Positions 26,601 to 35,171 of a DNA stretch of 64,000 nt are shown in pieces; the first letter of the stretch is position 1, and each line of letters begins with the position of its first letter. The notes under the pieces were generated by a model. The model made no database searches and had not been told where the DNA came from. It worked only from the letters and a program-made list of their open reading frames with translations. Origin of the DNA: Megalopta genalis (lineage: Eukaryota; Arthropoda; Insecta; Hymenoptera; Halictidae); the NCBI RefSeq assembly GCF_051020955.1, contig NC_135018.1, positions 25,819,271 through 25,883,270 of the forward strand. Reading direction: 5' to 3'. A program made the translations under genes and the position numbers.

Positions 26601-28998
26601 AATATCGTGTTAAATCTTTTATATGAATCGAATGAAACGAACACTATGAAATGTGTTTCGAAACGAACTTCCCGATCAACCTAATAAATTTTGTTGAAAC
26701 AAACTATACATTACGTTGTTCAGAAAATTCGAGCCGCTGGTGCAACAATGTTCGCCAAACAGCGAGTCTTTTTCGAAAAAGTAAATATCGGCGGCGGCCG
26801 CAGGTAAATCTCGTGATTCGTTGAAACAATTTGGTATTTAATTGCGCGGGCATAATGAGCGCGGCCCGGGGGCCCGGCGAGCTTATTTTTCTGCGTCGCG
26901 GAAAATTCGTCACCGGCTAGTCGATTGAATTACTATGGTTTACATATGAACGGTTAATCCGCGGCGGCCGCAATGCGCCATTAAATATTTATCGGGCGCG
27001 TTAATGCAGTGATCATTTAGCGGGCGTTCACGGATTCGCGCGGCGCGAGAGACAGCCTCCACGGTGTATAACTGCGCGTGCCGCGGCAATGAAATTGGAA
27101 ATTGGAAGTGTACACCGCGCGGTCGAATGATATAGAAGCCATTTCTCGTGACACCTCGAAATTGGCTTCACGGTATTATTAGTTATTGCCACGCCGGCGT
27201 ACACACAATCCCGTCGAGTGAGCGGAACGCCGACCCAGGGCCCCCGTTTTATTCAAGAAAACCGCGGATTTCTTTCTTCCCGGCTTCGATCTACGATTTC
27301 CATTACCTACCGGCGGGAGGCGACAACTTTCTAATTTTTTTCATGGATTTATAAGCTGCCTCACATGCCTCGGTTACGTTCACTGTGGTTACAGAAAGTC
27401 GAGTCCATCATTATGGACACAGAGTTATTTAACACTCATACGGCGAACCTTTTGGACTAAAATATAACTAAGTATGTTTAGAATCGTTTATAATTTTATT
27501 TTACAAATTTTTGAACGTACTTTTCAAGGTACTCCTGCTAGGCACGGAAGGTATTATCTGTAGAGATTAATGAAACATGTGAAAATTTAAATTAATTGTC
27601 AGGAACTGAATGCGTTTTTGTTGAGTTAGACGTTCTCTTGTAGATTCATTTACTTCATTTTATAAACAGCATTTATGTCACTAGAAAAATTCGTTGAATC
27701 AAGATGTTCATATGCATTGGAAAACTCTACCTCACTTTGTTCTTGTCTCTGTGTTATTAATTTCAATGTGGAAGGTTCTTATTCCTCCTTTATAACTTTC
27801 CGCAAACTTTTTATGCTGGATATCCTGTTAGTGCTTTTATCATTTTATGCGTATTATCAGCAGACTGCGAATCTTTGTTGCAAAATAAGAATTTTCAGCA
27901 TCAAGTGCAAGAAAGTTATTTCATTCTTGGATAATGTTAATTGACTGAAAATAATTGATCGACATTCTTGAATTCATTTAATCGTGCTTGCATTTTAAAC
28001 TGATCATGTTTAGATTGTAATTTTGTCATAAATACATAGAAACCACAGACTGGCCGGCAGTTTGTCTGCGACTTACAATTTTTCGCGCGTACTAAGATGC
28101 ACACATGGCACAGTTTCGTTGTCTCTTTCAATAACTCATGACGTTCTACGAACACTCTGTCAAATAACATTTATTTCTCTCGAGTTCTTGTCGCTTCTCG
28201 TTTTCCTTGAAGCTCCAATACTTTCGAACGAACGTGAAAGAAAACGATTCTGAGTATCCTGGGAAAATTTCCGAAGTATCAACAGAATATTTCTAGCATA
28301 TCTTGTTTACAATATTAATAAAAGGAAATATGTCCAGAAGCGTCGGGATGTAGAGGGTGCTAATTGGAAAGGGCTGGGATTCGTTCCAGGTGTAGTTGAT
28401 TTTATAGAAAACAAACAGGCAGCCGACTGATTATAACAGTTATGTGAAATATTTTACTGTTTACCCAGACGATTGTCTGCTTCCATCGTGTAGCCGATGA
28501 TGCTTCAAGATATGAAAAATTTTCAACCACTTCCTAACGTCTGCGCAAACGTTTGAATTTTTCCTCAGGTGCTTTTCGTTTCAATCAAACCTCGAAACCA
28601 AAGAAATTTGTTCAATGAATCAGAAGTTATGGGTGTATGTTTTTCTATTTCAAAGATGCATTCTGTATGTATCTACTTCTATTATATATCGAAATAGATA
28701 GACTGATTGCTGATTTCGTGTACTTATGATAGGTAGAATACAAAACAATGAAAGCATCGAATGTGCAGCATCACAAGAATACCATGAAGTCAATTTGTTA
28801 CAATTAAGGAAGAAAATATTTTTACTCAACTACTTTTCCTTGCAATTGCTGCGGGACATTTTTATTTAACATAAAGATCCACAATTTATTCGACACACCC
28901 AATACTAGACTGTGGATCCTAATGCAAAATAGAAATTTGTCTGCATAAATTGTGAAAAACGTGAAGTAAATAGATTACAAGCCATAGCAATCGTGATA
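20614..28998. other. Long stretch of AT-rich DNA with CpG-rich islands
   Basis: CpG-rich islands occur at about 21460-22060, 22940-23780, 24640-25300 and 26780-27350. The rest is AT-rich. A 177-codon minus-strand frame at 21422-21955 and several shorter ones lie in the islands, with no recognised domain. A GA/GGGA purine tract lies at 23236-23288 and a (CTCG)n run at about 24826-24842. The island at 26800-27160 mixes GC-rich palindromic strings with ATTAAATATTTATC-type sequence, as developmental enhancers often do; this is inference. Confidence 0.4.
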
Positions 28999-29000
28999 TA

Positions 29001-29574
29001 TTGGGTTGGCAACTAATTGTCGATTTGTTCAATGAAATAAAAAATTTCTTTTTATTTGGAATGAAGTTTAATCTGTAATGTATTTTCCATTTTGTTCGAT
29101 AACTTTTTACCATCTCTCTGACAACTTGAAAATTCCACGCTCGTAGAAAGTCTGATCCTCTTCGGCCAAAAACTGAGTTAAGTGAGATTTTACAGCGTCA
29201 TCATCATTAAAAGTTTTACCACGAAGGGAGTTGTCCAGGGATCGAAATAAGTGGTAATCCGATGGCGCGAGATCAGGGCTATATGGTGGGTGTAACATCA
29301 ATTCCCAACCAATATCCATCAACTTTTGCCAACTGGGCAAAGACGTGTGCGGCCTAGCATTGCCTGGTGGAAAATGACACCTTTACGATTGACCAATTCT
29401 GGTCGCTTTTCCTTGACCGCTGCATTCAATTTGTCCAGTTGCTAACATTCACGGATAATAAAAAATAACATAATAATAATAATAATTTTATAATATAACA
29501 TTTACGGATATCATAAAAATGGGAGTGAGAGACATCTATAACTGAAATCGGCAATTACTTAGTTGCCAACCCAA
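29001..29574 (-). mobile_element. Internally deleted mariner element, copy 1
   Basis: The element is bounded by TTGGGTTGGCAACTAA-type terminal repeats and flanked by TA on each side (28999-29000, 29575-29576). The right terminal repeat matches the consensus seen in copy 3, while the left one has lost four bases (AGTA). Only the C-terminal part of a mariner transposase remains on the minus strand. The remainder is replaced by an AT-rich segment, with ATAATAATAATAA, that is identical in arrangement in all three copies. At 574 bp it is less than half the usual mariner length of about 1.3 kb. Confidence 0.92.
29068..29444 (-). pseudogene. Mariner transposase C-terminal remnant
   Basis: The remnant reads from the AVKEKRPELVN-equivalent region into the mariner catalytic segment. 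PPYSPDLAPSDYHLF is intact and contains the third catalytic Asp in SDYHLF. The HQDNARPH-equivalent segment is disrupted by a one-base deletion near 29366. Near the C-terminus, ERW is followed by an in-frame TAA. The N-terminal DNA-binding domain and the first catalytic Asp are absent. The protein would have cut and pasted transposon DNA at TA sites; this copy cannot encode an active enzyme. Confidence 0.9.
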
Positions 29575-29729
29575 TATTATTTACACAACTTTCTATAGCA
29601 TTACTATTATAAACTCTGCAGATTAGAGATCATTCTGAACCTTCCTGCATCGCGTAGACCATAAAAAAATGTGCTTTGTTCAACAAATACTAAACAAAAA
29701 TCTGCATCAAAGTCGCAGTATTTATTTAA

Positions 29730-29808
29730 CCAGTTAGCTGTCTTTGATGAGTATACTCGTTATAACACAAAATGTTGTCATTTCATCGTGACGAGCACAG
29801 CTAACTGG
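29730..29808. mobile_element. TTAA-type miniature element, 79 bp
   Basis: CCAGTTAGCTGT at the left end is matched by its complement at the right end. TTAA precedes the left end (29726-29729), and TCAA, one change from TTAA, follows the right (29809-29812). Weaker pairing continues outward, since ATCAAAG...AGTATTTAT occurs on the left and a complement on the right. It could be a small piggyBac-type element or part of a larger hairpin repeat. Confidence 0.5.
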
Positions 29809-29868
29809 TCAAGAAGGATAAATACTTTGATATTCATTATTAAATTATACATTTACAAAAGTGCAGTA

Positions 29869-30092
29869 TTTAAAAAAAATATAAAGAAAAACAAGCTTGT
29901 ACACATCTCAAAGGGATTGCCACAGTTACGCGTGAAACAACCGCTCATTTCTGAAAACAATGAAGGCATGGTAAGGTGGGTCAGCCAGCATGGCAGCTTA
30001 GAAGCATTAAGTGATACAATTTTGGAAAAGTGTCGCGACGACCGCGTCTCAGAGGAAGCTGAAGAAGGGAAAACCAGCAAAAGTATCCGGCC
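29869..30092 (+). CDS. Candidate internal exon with coding-like sequence (plus strand)
   Basis: The plus-strand frame is open and ends at a donor-like CCGGCC|GTGAGTAC. The part from about 29890 on reads ...KGLPQLRVKQPLISENNEG..., then a Trp/His-containing stretch and an acidic, lysine-rich tail (EEAEEGKTSKS). This mix is more protein-like than most chance frames in the window. The 5' boundary is unclear: GTGCAG just before 29869 is one option, and an A-rich tract then codes several lysines. The frame leaves two bases over at the donor. I do not recognise the protein. Downstream GA-rich DNA gives further spurious frames. Confidence 0.35.
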
Positions 30093-30235
30093 GTGAGTAC
30101 GATGAGATGGAAGCGTATTTAGTTCTCGCGCCCACTTTGAACTAACTTGGTAGCTGGCTTTGACGCCCTACTAATCCAGCCGTCCAGTCTTGCATAGAAG
30201 ACTCCCCGAGGGTAGCTTGGGTTCAAGGAAAAAGC

Positions 30236-30435
30236 GAGAGAGAGAGACAGAGGGAGAGAGAGAGAGAGAGAAAGAGAAAGAGAGCGGGAGTGGGAGAAGG
30301 AGTCAGACGGAGAGGAAGAGTGCAGGACCGTTTGCGGAAAAAGAAGAGAGTGGATCGTGCTCGAGGGTAAGGGAGAAGGAAAAGGAGAAAGAGAGAGAGA
30401 GAGAGGTAGAGAGAGACGGAGAAAGAGAGAGACGA
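30236..30435. repeat. GA-rich low-complexity tract
   Basis: Long runs of GA, GGGA and AAAGAGA are mixed with short unique pieces. It yields open Glu/Arg frames on the plus strand and Ser/Leu frames on the minus strand, which I treat as spurious. Confidence 0.8.
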
Positions 30436-30474
30436 GGATATGGACGAAAGGCAAATGAACGAGTCGCTCCATGA

Positions 30475-31110
30475 AAGGAACTCGTACAGAATCCGGGAAA
30501 CCCCATACGAGGTCCCCGCGACATGGGCCACCCGGCGACTAATTGGAATTCGTCTGTGCCAGTCGAAGCAAGGCTTTCTATAATTGAGACGCGGCCAGAC
30601 CGGCAAAAAATTTAGAAAGGGGGAAAGGATGCGCGGACCCGCTGTCTCGCGGAGAGAATCCTTTTCCTCTCTTTTCAACGGAAGTCGAAACTTTCCGAGG
30701 GATGATCCGGCCCGACGTATATCCCGCATTCGTTACCTGTTATGCGTACATCTCTCAATATCGCCCGGGTTATGAAGGCGGATCGAGCGGAGAGGAGGCC
30801 AACGGGACACATACACGCACGTTCCGGATCGGGTTTCAGAGAAATTTCACCTCGACGATGGCGAATTAAACGCAAAATACCGGGTCCCCACCGGCTGCGG
30901 TACATCGCCTCTGATGTGCGTGCACGGATTTCATGCGACGAAAACGCACCGTTCACCATGATGACCGCGTCCCGATCATGCTCTGTCGATGCATCTTCGA
31001 ATCTTTTTGATCGACACGGTTTGTTTAATCTTAATGAAAGAAAGAAATTTCTATCCGCAGTATAATTATCATGAATTCTGAAAACGAGAAAATACAAGAA
31101 ATTAATCATT
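30475..31110. other. CpG-rich island, no recognised gene
   Basis: The sequence is rich in CpG up to about 31000, with overlapping open frames on both strands (up to 168 codons). None is recognisable. Confidence 0.35.
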
Positions 31111-31169
31111 TGCCTAAAGAAGGTTGAATGTTACTTTTGTTAAATTAACAATGTACAATGTACATTGAC

Positions 31170-31235
31170 ATGAGCTTGGCATAACCTTGACATGACCTTG
31201 ACATAACCATGACATAACCTTGATATAACCTTGAC
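31170..31235. repeat. Six 11-bp units with TCAAGGTNA half-sites
   Basis: Five contiguous units of the form ATAACCTTGAC lie at 31181-31235, preceded by one diverged unit. On the minus strand each gives TCAAGGTTA or a variant, and 31193-31201 gives the exact TCAAGGTCA. That nonamer is the known monomer site of FTZ-F1/NR5A- and ERR-type nuclear receptors. Spacing of 11 bp would place the sites on about the same face of the helix. Whether they are bound is unknown. Confidence 0.75.
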
Positions 31236-31398
31236 ATTTATTCGGCGTTAAACGCCGACGTCTGATCGCCACGAGCATGCTGCACGAAGTGACGGTGAAC
31301 TGCCAGAAATAAATTTCATCGGTCATTGCACTCGTTAAAATAATCTACAATTTCTACGTTATACAAAAAAGAAAGAAATGGTATTCTCAGATGTTCGT

Positions 31399-31651
31399 TC
31401 ACTGCTTGTTGGAAGAAGGAGATTTAACCTTGACGAAGCCCGACAGCGTTGCTTCTCGATCTCGGCAATTAAAGTAGTTTCCAAATCTGTAACAATAGCA
31501 AGAAATTCAGTTAAGTTCAATCGGTATTAAATGTGAAAATAAATTATGTGTGATAAATGTTTTGTGTCCTGATGAAGGTGATACTTACGTCATCTTTTTT
31601 TCTACCAAACCCGAACGATTTTCGATTTCTGTTTCATTGTAATTTCATGCT
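31399..31651 (-). CDS. Candidate two-exon minus-strand transcript with short ORF
   Basis: On the minus strand, TTTCTTGTTATTGTTACAG leads into 31651. The 63-base segment ends ATGAC|GTAAGTATC at 31589, a strong donor. About 100 bases later a second tract, TTTCTTGCTATTGTTACAG, leads into 31486. Spliced, a frame from the ATG at 31593 continues MTFGNYFNCRDREATLSG... to TGA at 31399, about 29 residues. Upstream in the same frame is a TGA at 31647-31645. AATAAA follows at 31242-31237. It could be the 3' end of a gene, a non-coding RNA or chance. No family is recognised. Confidence 0.3.
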
Positions 31652-31990
31652 CTGTAACAATAACAAGAAATACGATAAAACTGAATAGCAAGGCAATGTG
31701 AAAATAGCTTAGGATGAAAACAGAAAGGACTACTACGACATACCACGTAGCGATGTTTGTTGACGCGACTGATCCTTCCCTCCTTGGATTTCGAGGAAAT
31801 CACGTACAATGGTCAGCCAAAATCCCACCCAAATACGATAACCGATTCACTTCGCGACCACGATTCAATTCACCGAAATACACGCGCGAGAGATATTAAA
31901 AAAAAATTAATCTTGCTCGATACAACAAATCTGCGACGACGAAAATTCCGACGATATCTGCGACGCGTTTCGCGATGACCAGGACGACTC

Positions 31991-32139
31991 TTAATCAAAT
32001 TCTGACGTTCGATATACCGTGTATTACGTTTCCGAAATTCTCGCGACGTATCACAATTGCGTCGAGTTAATTAGGCTGACGTGTGACGTCGTGTCGGCGC
32101 GAAGAATGCAACAACAATCTTTTTTCCTCGAGACATGTC
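31991..32139. repeat. Left diverged direct repeat of the satellite block
   Basis: This segment, starting TTAATCAAATTCTGACGTTC, is a diverged direct copy of 33362-33513. Blocks such as GTATTACGTTTCCGAAAT and TAATTAGG, and the CTCGAGACATGTCG-type end, align in order. The two copies enclose the 243-bp satellite. They could be terminal repeats of a degenerate non-autonomous retroelement or units of a larger array. Confidence 0.55.
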
Positions 32140-32149
32140 GAAAACCGCT

Positions 32150-32960
32150 GCTTCTTTACGAATCATGGGCACGATCCCAAGCACGAAATTAAACATGGAA
32201 TTGAGAGCAAAATTGAGTGCGAAATTGAGAGCGGAATTGAGAGCGATCTAAGCACGATGTCAAGAGCGTTCGACTTGGCACAGCTTTGCACAGTTCGGCT
32301 TTGCTCGCTTGGCTTTGCATCGACTAGGAAAACTCGGCTTAGCTTCGCTCGGCACGAGTCGATCGAAATGTCTTACCGGACAGAAGCGAATATTACGGAT
32401 TGTGTAAAACACGATTCATAATTGTCGAACGACGATTCATGGGTCCGATCCCAAGCGCGATCTTCAGCGCGATCTGAAGCGCGATCACAAACGTGTTCGA
32501 CACGGCATCGCTCAGTTCGGCACGGCTTTGCTCGCTTGGCTTTGCATCGACTAGGACAGCTCGGCTTGGCTTCGCTCAGCGCGGGTCGAATAAAATGCCC
32601 TATCTAACAGACACGATCGAAAACGGATATGTCACCACGGATTGCGTTAAACGCGATTCATAATTGTCGAACGACGACTCATGGGCCCGATCCCAAGCGC
32701 GATCTTAAGCGCGATCTGAAGCGTGTTCGACCCGACTTCGCTCAGATCGGCACGGCTTGGCTCAGTTCGGCTTTGCTCGCTTGGCTTTGCATCGGCTAGG
32801 AAAGCTCGGCTTAGCTTCGCTCAGCGCGAGTCGAATAAAATGCCCTATCTAGCAGACGCGATCGTAAACGGATATGTCACCACGGATTGCGTTGAACGCG
32901 ATTCCTAATTGTCGAACGACGATTCATGGGCTCGATCCCAAGCGCGATCTTCAGCGCGAT
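32150..32960. repeat. 243-bp tandem satellite, about three units
   Basis: CGATTCATAATTGTCGAACG recurs at 32412 and 32654 and, with one change, at 32899, giving a period of 242-245 bp. Each unit contains GATCCCAAGCGCGATCTTCA, then a GGCTTTGCTCGCTTGGCTTT segment, an AGCTCGGCTTNGCTTCGCTC segment and a conserved GGATATGTCACCACGGATTG. The first unit (32150-32411) is the most diverged and holds a 15-bp GAGAGCGAAATT subrepeat. Repeated short open frames in the units are by-products of the repeat. Confidence 0.85.
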
Positions 32961-33165
32961 CTCAAAAGTGCGATCTCAAACACGATCTCAAAAACGCAAT
33001 CTCAATATCGAGATCTCAACATAGCGCGATCTCAATATACCGCGATCTCAAACACGCGATTTCAATAGCACGATCTCAATGTAGTGTGATCTCAAACGCG
33101 ATTTCAATAGTACGATCCCAAACGCGATTCCAAACGCGATGTCAAGCGCGATCTCAAGCTTCTTC
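32936..33165. repeat. Short GCGATCTCAA minisatellite
   Basis: The fourth satellite unit dissolves into many variants of CGCGATCTCAA and CACGATCTCAATA at spacings of about 12-18 bases. The seed motif GCGATCTTCAGCGCGATCT exists once in every long unit, so local expansion of a motif already present in the satellite explains the array. Confidence 0.8.
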
Positions 33166-33361
33166 GATTTCGAGAAAAATGATAATAAAAATATAATATT
33201 ATAACCCAGCCGAATACGCGACAACCGAAGTCGATGGTTATATACAGCGACCGAACGTCTGAACGATATAATACCCCATGAATAAAATTTTCCGAACACC
33301 GAGACGTTCCGCGGAGCGACCGACGATAAAACCCACCCTTCGCGACCCGTGACTGATGACG

Positions 33362-33513
33362 TTAATCAAATCCTGACCTTCGAGTTACCGTATTACGTTT
33401 TCGAAATCCTAGTGCGTATTACAGCCGAGGTAATTAGGGTAACGGACGATCTCGAGTCAGCACGAATAATACAACCATAACAATTTTTTTCTTCGGGACG
33501 TGACGAAGCCCGG
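33362..33513. repeat. Right diverged direct repeat of the satellite block
   Basis: Direct partner of 31991-32139, 1,371 bp downstream. Similarity stops near CGGGACGTGACG at 33513. The sequence after it does not match what follows the left copy, so the pair flanks the block and does not continue as a long tandem array. Confidence 0.55.
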
Positions 33514-33620
33514 ATTAGAAGCGGATTTGAATTGCGTATCTATGTATGGTTTCGGGCTTCTTAATATTTATAACGGTCCTGTGAGTGACGTTGCGTGTGC
33601 ATTATATGTATGCCGTTGTG

Positions 33621-33640
33621 CGTGTGTGTGTGTGTGTGTG
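33621..33640. repeat. (GT)n microsatellite
   Basis: About ten GT dinucleotides, flanked on both sides by ATTATATGTAT. Confidence 0.85.
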
Positions 33641-33722
33641 CACATTATATGTATAATATTACATTGAATGATATTAAATTATTGAATTATTCGAATTACC
33701 CGAATTATCCGAACAAATTATC

Positions 33723-33838
33723 CGAATAACTTCTGCAAATAAAACTCGATGCGAATAAATTCTTCGAATGAAACATGATTCGAATAAATTCTTCAAATAG
33801 AACTATATTCAAGAAATATTCCGAATAGAATTCCGAAC
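33723..33838. repeat. Four 29-bp tandem units
   Basis: Units start at 33723, 33752, 33781 and 33810, of the form CGAATAAATTCTTCGAATGA plus nine bases. The middle two are the most alike. The same GAATAAATTC vocabulary occurs in the dispersed repeats at 11037 and 43580. Confidence 0.75.
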
Positions 33839-33879
33839 GACCGTTAATTACGTTCTAAAAGCGTAGGGTACCGTCGGTG

Positions 33880-34270
33880 ACAGCGGGTCGTCCATAGTTT
33901 ACGTCTCCGCATATTTGGTTTATTTTATATGGCAGTATCCTACGCTTCTGGCCGTTCGAAGAAAATGGTATCGGGTGCCATTTCCTCGGACGACCGAACG
34001 ACGAACAACAAAGGCCCACAGTCAAGGCCTGAATTTTCCGGCAGTGAAACGTCGACTCCCGAACGAACGCGTCGAATAAACAATTATCCGCGAACGAGTC
34101 TCAGCGATCTTTCTTAATATCCACAAGTAATTCGGATTATCAGTGATTAATTAAGTGATCAGTGTTAATAATAAGTTAAGTGTCAATGTTGCGGTCATCG
34201 ACCTGGGATCAGCTGTTCGTTGTACGAGGTCAGTGCGTACGAGTCAGCAAATGCATCCTCAACTAAATGG
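33880..34270 (+). other. Possible first exon with strong 5' splice site
   Basis: A unique stretch of moderate GC ends ACTAAATGG|GTGAGTTTC near 34270-34271, a near-consensus donor. The last ATG before it (near 34251) would code MHPQLNG and enter the splice in phase 2. Upstream, a longer ATG frame (near 34189) stops just before the donor. A 62-codon frame at 33929-34117 is also open. No TATA box or initiator is clear. It may be a 5' untranslated exon of a gene lying further right. Confidence 0.3.
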
Positions 34271-34732
34271 GTGAGTTTCTTATTGATAATAGTTTTCATA
34301 TTTCTCTAATAAACAAATCCTTTACGTACCTTAACGCGATTATTTATTATTAAATCAGCTTTGCGAATCATTCGTTGAATTCTGTTCGGACACGGAGCTA
34401 TTTAAATTAAAATAACATTTACAAACTTTGTTAATCTTCACTGTGCACCTTGCATACAAATTTCATATGGTACATATGAGGTGTCATGCACACTAGAAAA
34501 TTAAAACGGCTGTCACGGTTAAACTACATATTATTTCGGGTCCGAGAAATTAGTAAATATTCTTCAGACGTTCGAAAGTAGAGGTGAACAGCGTTTTTCT
34601 TAAAAATATCACTTTTACGTAATAAAAAAAATCCGGAAAGTTCACGCTTCGTAACTTGTTCAATACTTCGAACGCGGCTCGAGTCCGTCCCGACCTTCTG
34701 TCAAAGCCTCGTGCTGCGGACTCTCTCGCGGA

Positions 34733-34785
<53 letters not shown>

Positions 34786-34934
34786 CGTTACCTCTCATCG
34801 GCCAGTGATTTTCGTTAATAACTCCTAAACAAAGTCGCAGATTGCATTTTCGCAAAGAAAAAAGTTACTTAGAATGACCTCAGCTACCCCACATTTCCGT
34901 ATTGCGAGACATTTTTGGCACACCCTATATATTC
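34271..34934. other. No gene seen; (CT)n tract and possible transposon right end
   Basis: A CT-rich microsatellite lies at about 34730-34780. The string ending GGCACACCCTA followed by TA (about 34913-34929) has the form of a Tc1/mariner-type right end preceded by conserved-looking sequence from about 34800. No left end was found, so it is at most a fragment. Confidence 0.35.
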
Positions 34935-35043
34935 TATCTACATATATTCTACATATATTTCCCTATACAACATATATTCTTTCACATTATCCAGTATTTT
35001 AAAATAAGCGGTAGAATATAATAGATAAATTACAGAATATATA

Positions 35044-35170
35044 CAGTAAATTTTTTTTCTCTTCCAAATTGTCCTTCAGTTTGTATATAAAAATGGTATA
35101 ATCGTATCTCCTGTTCCTAAATTGTCCATTTTTGTTTACAAGCTGAAGGACAATTGGAGAGAATTTACTG
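35044..35170. mobile_element. CAGTAAATTC miniature element, copy 2
   Basis: A 127-bp copy, starting CAGTAAA and ending TTTACTG, with TA on both sides (35042-35043, 35171-35172). The right arm CCATTTTTGTTTACAAGCTG followed by AAGGACAATTGG matches the copy at 15601. The centre is shorter, so it is a deletion variant. Confidence 0.75.
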
Positions 35171-35171
35171 T

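Noticed and set aside
29690..29830. microRNA precursor
   Set aside because: The hairpin is better explained by a TTAA-type miniature element with paired ends, and no known insect microRNA sequence is present.
32150..33165. CRISPR-like array
   Set aside because: Repeats are long, diverged and lack unique spacers of constant length, and the DNA is eukaryotic.
32422..33196. Arg/Ser-rich repeated ORFs in the satellite
   Set aside because: The same short frame recurs because the 243-bp unit recurs; stops fall at the same place in each unit and no start context is shared with a gene.
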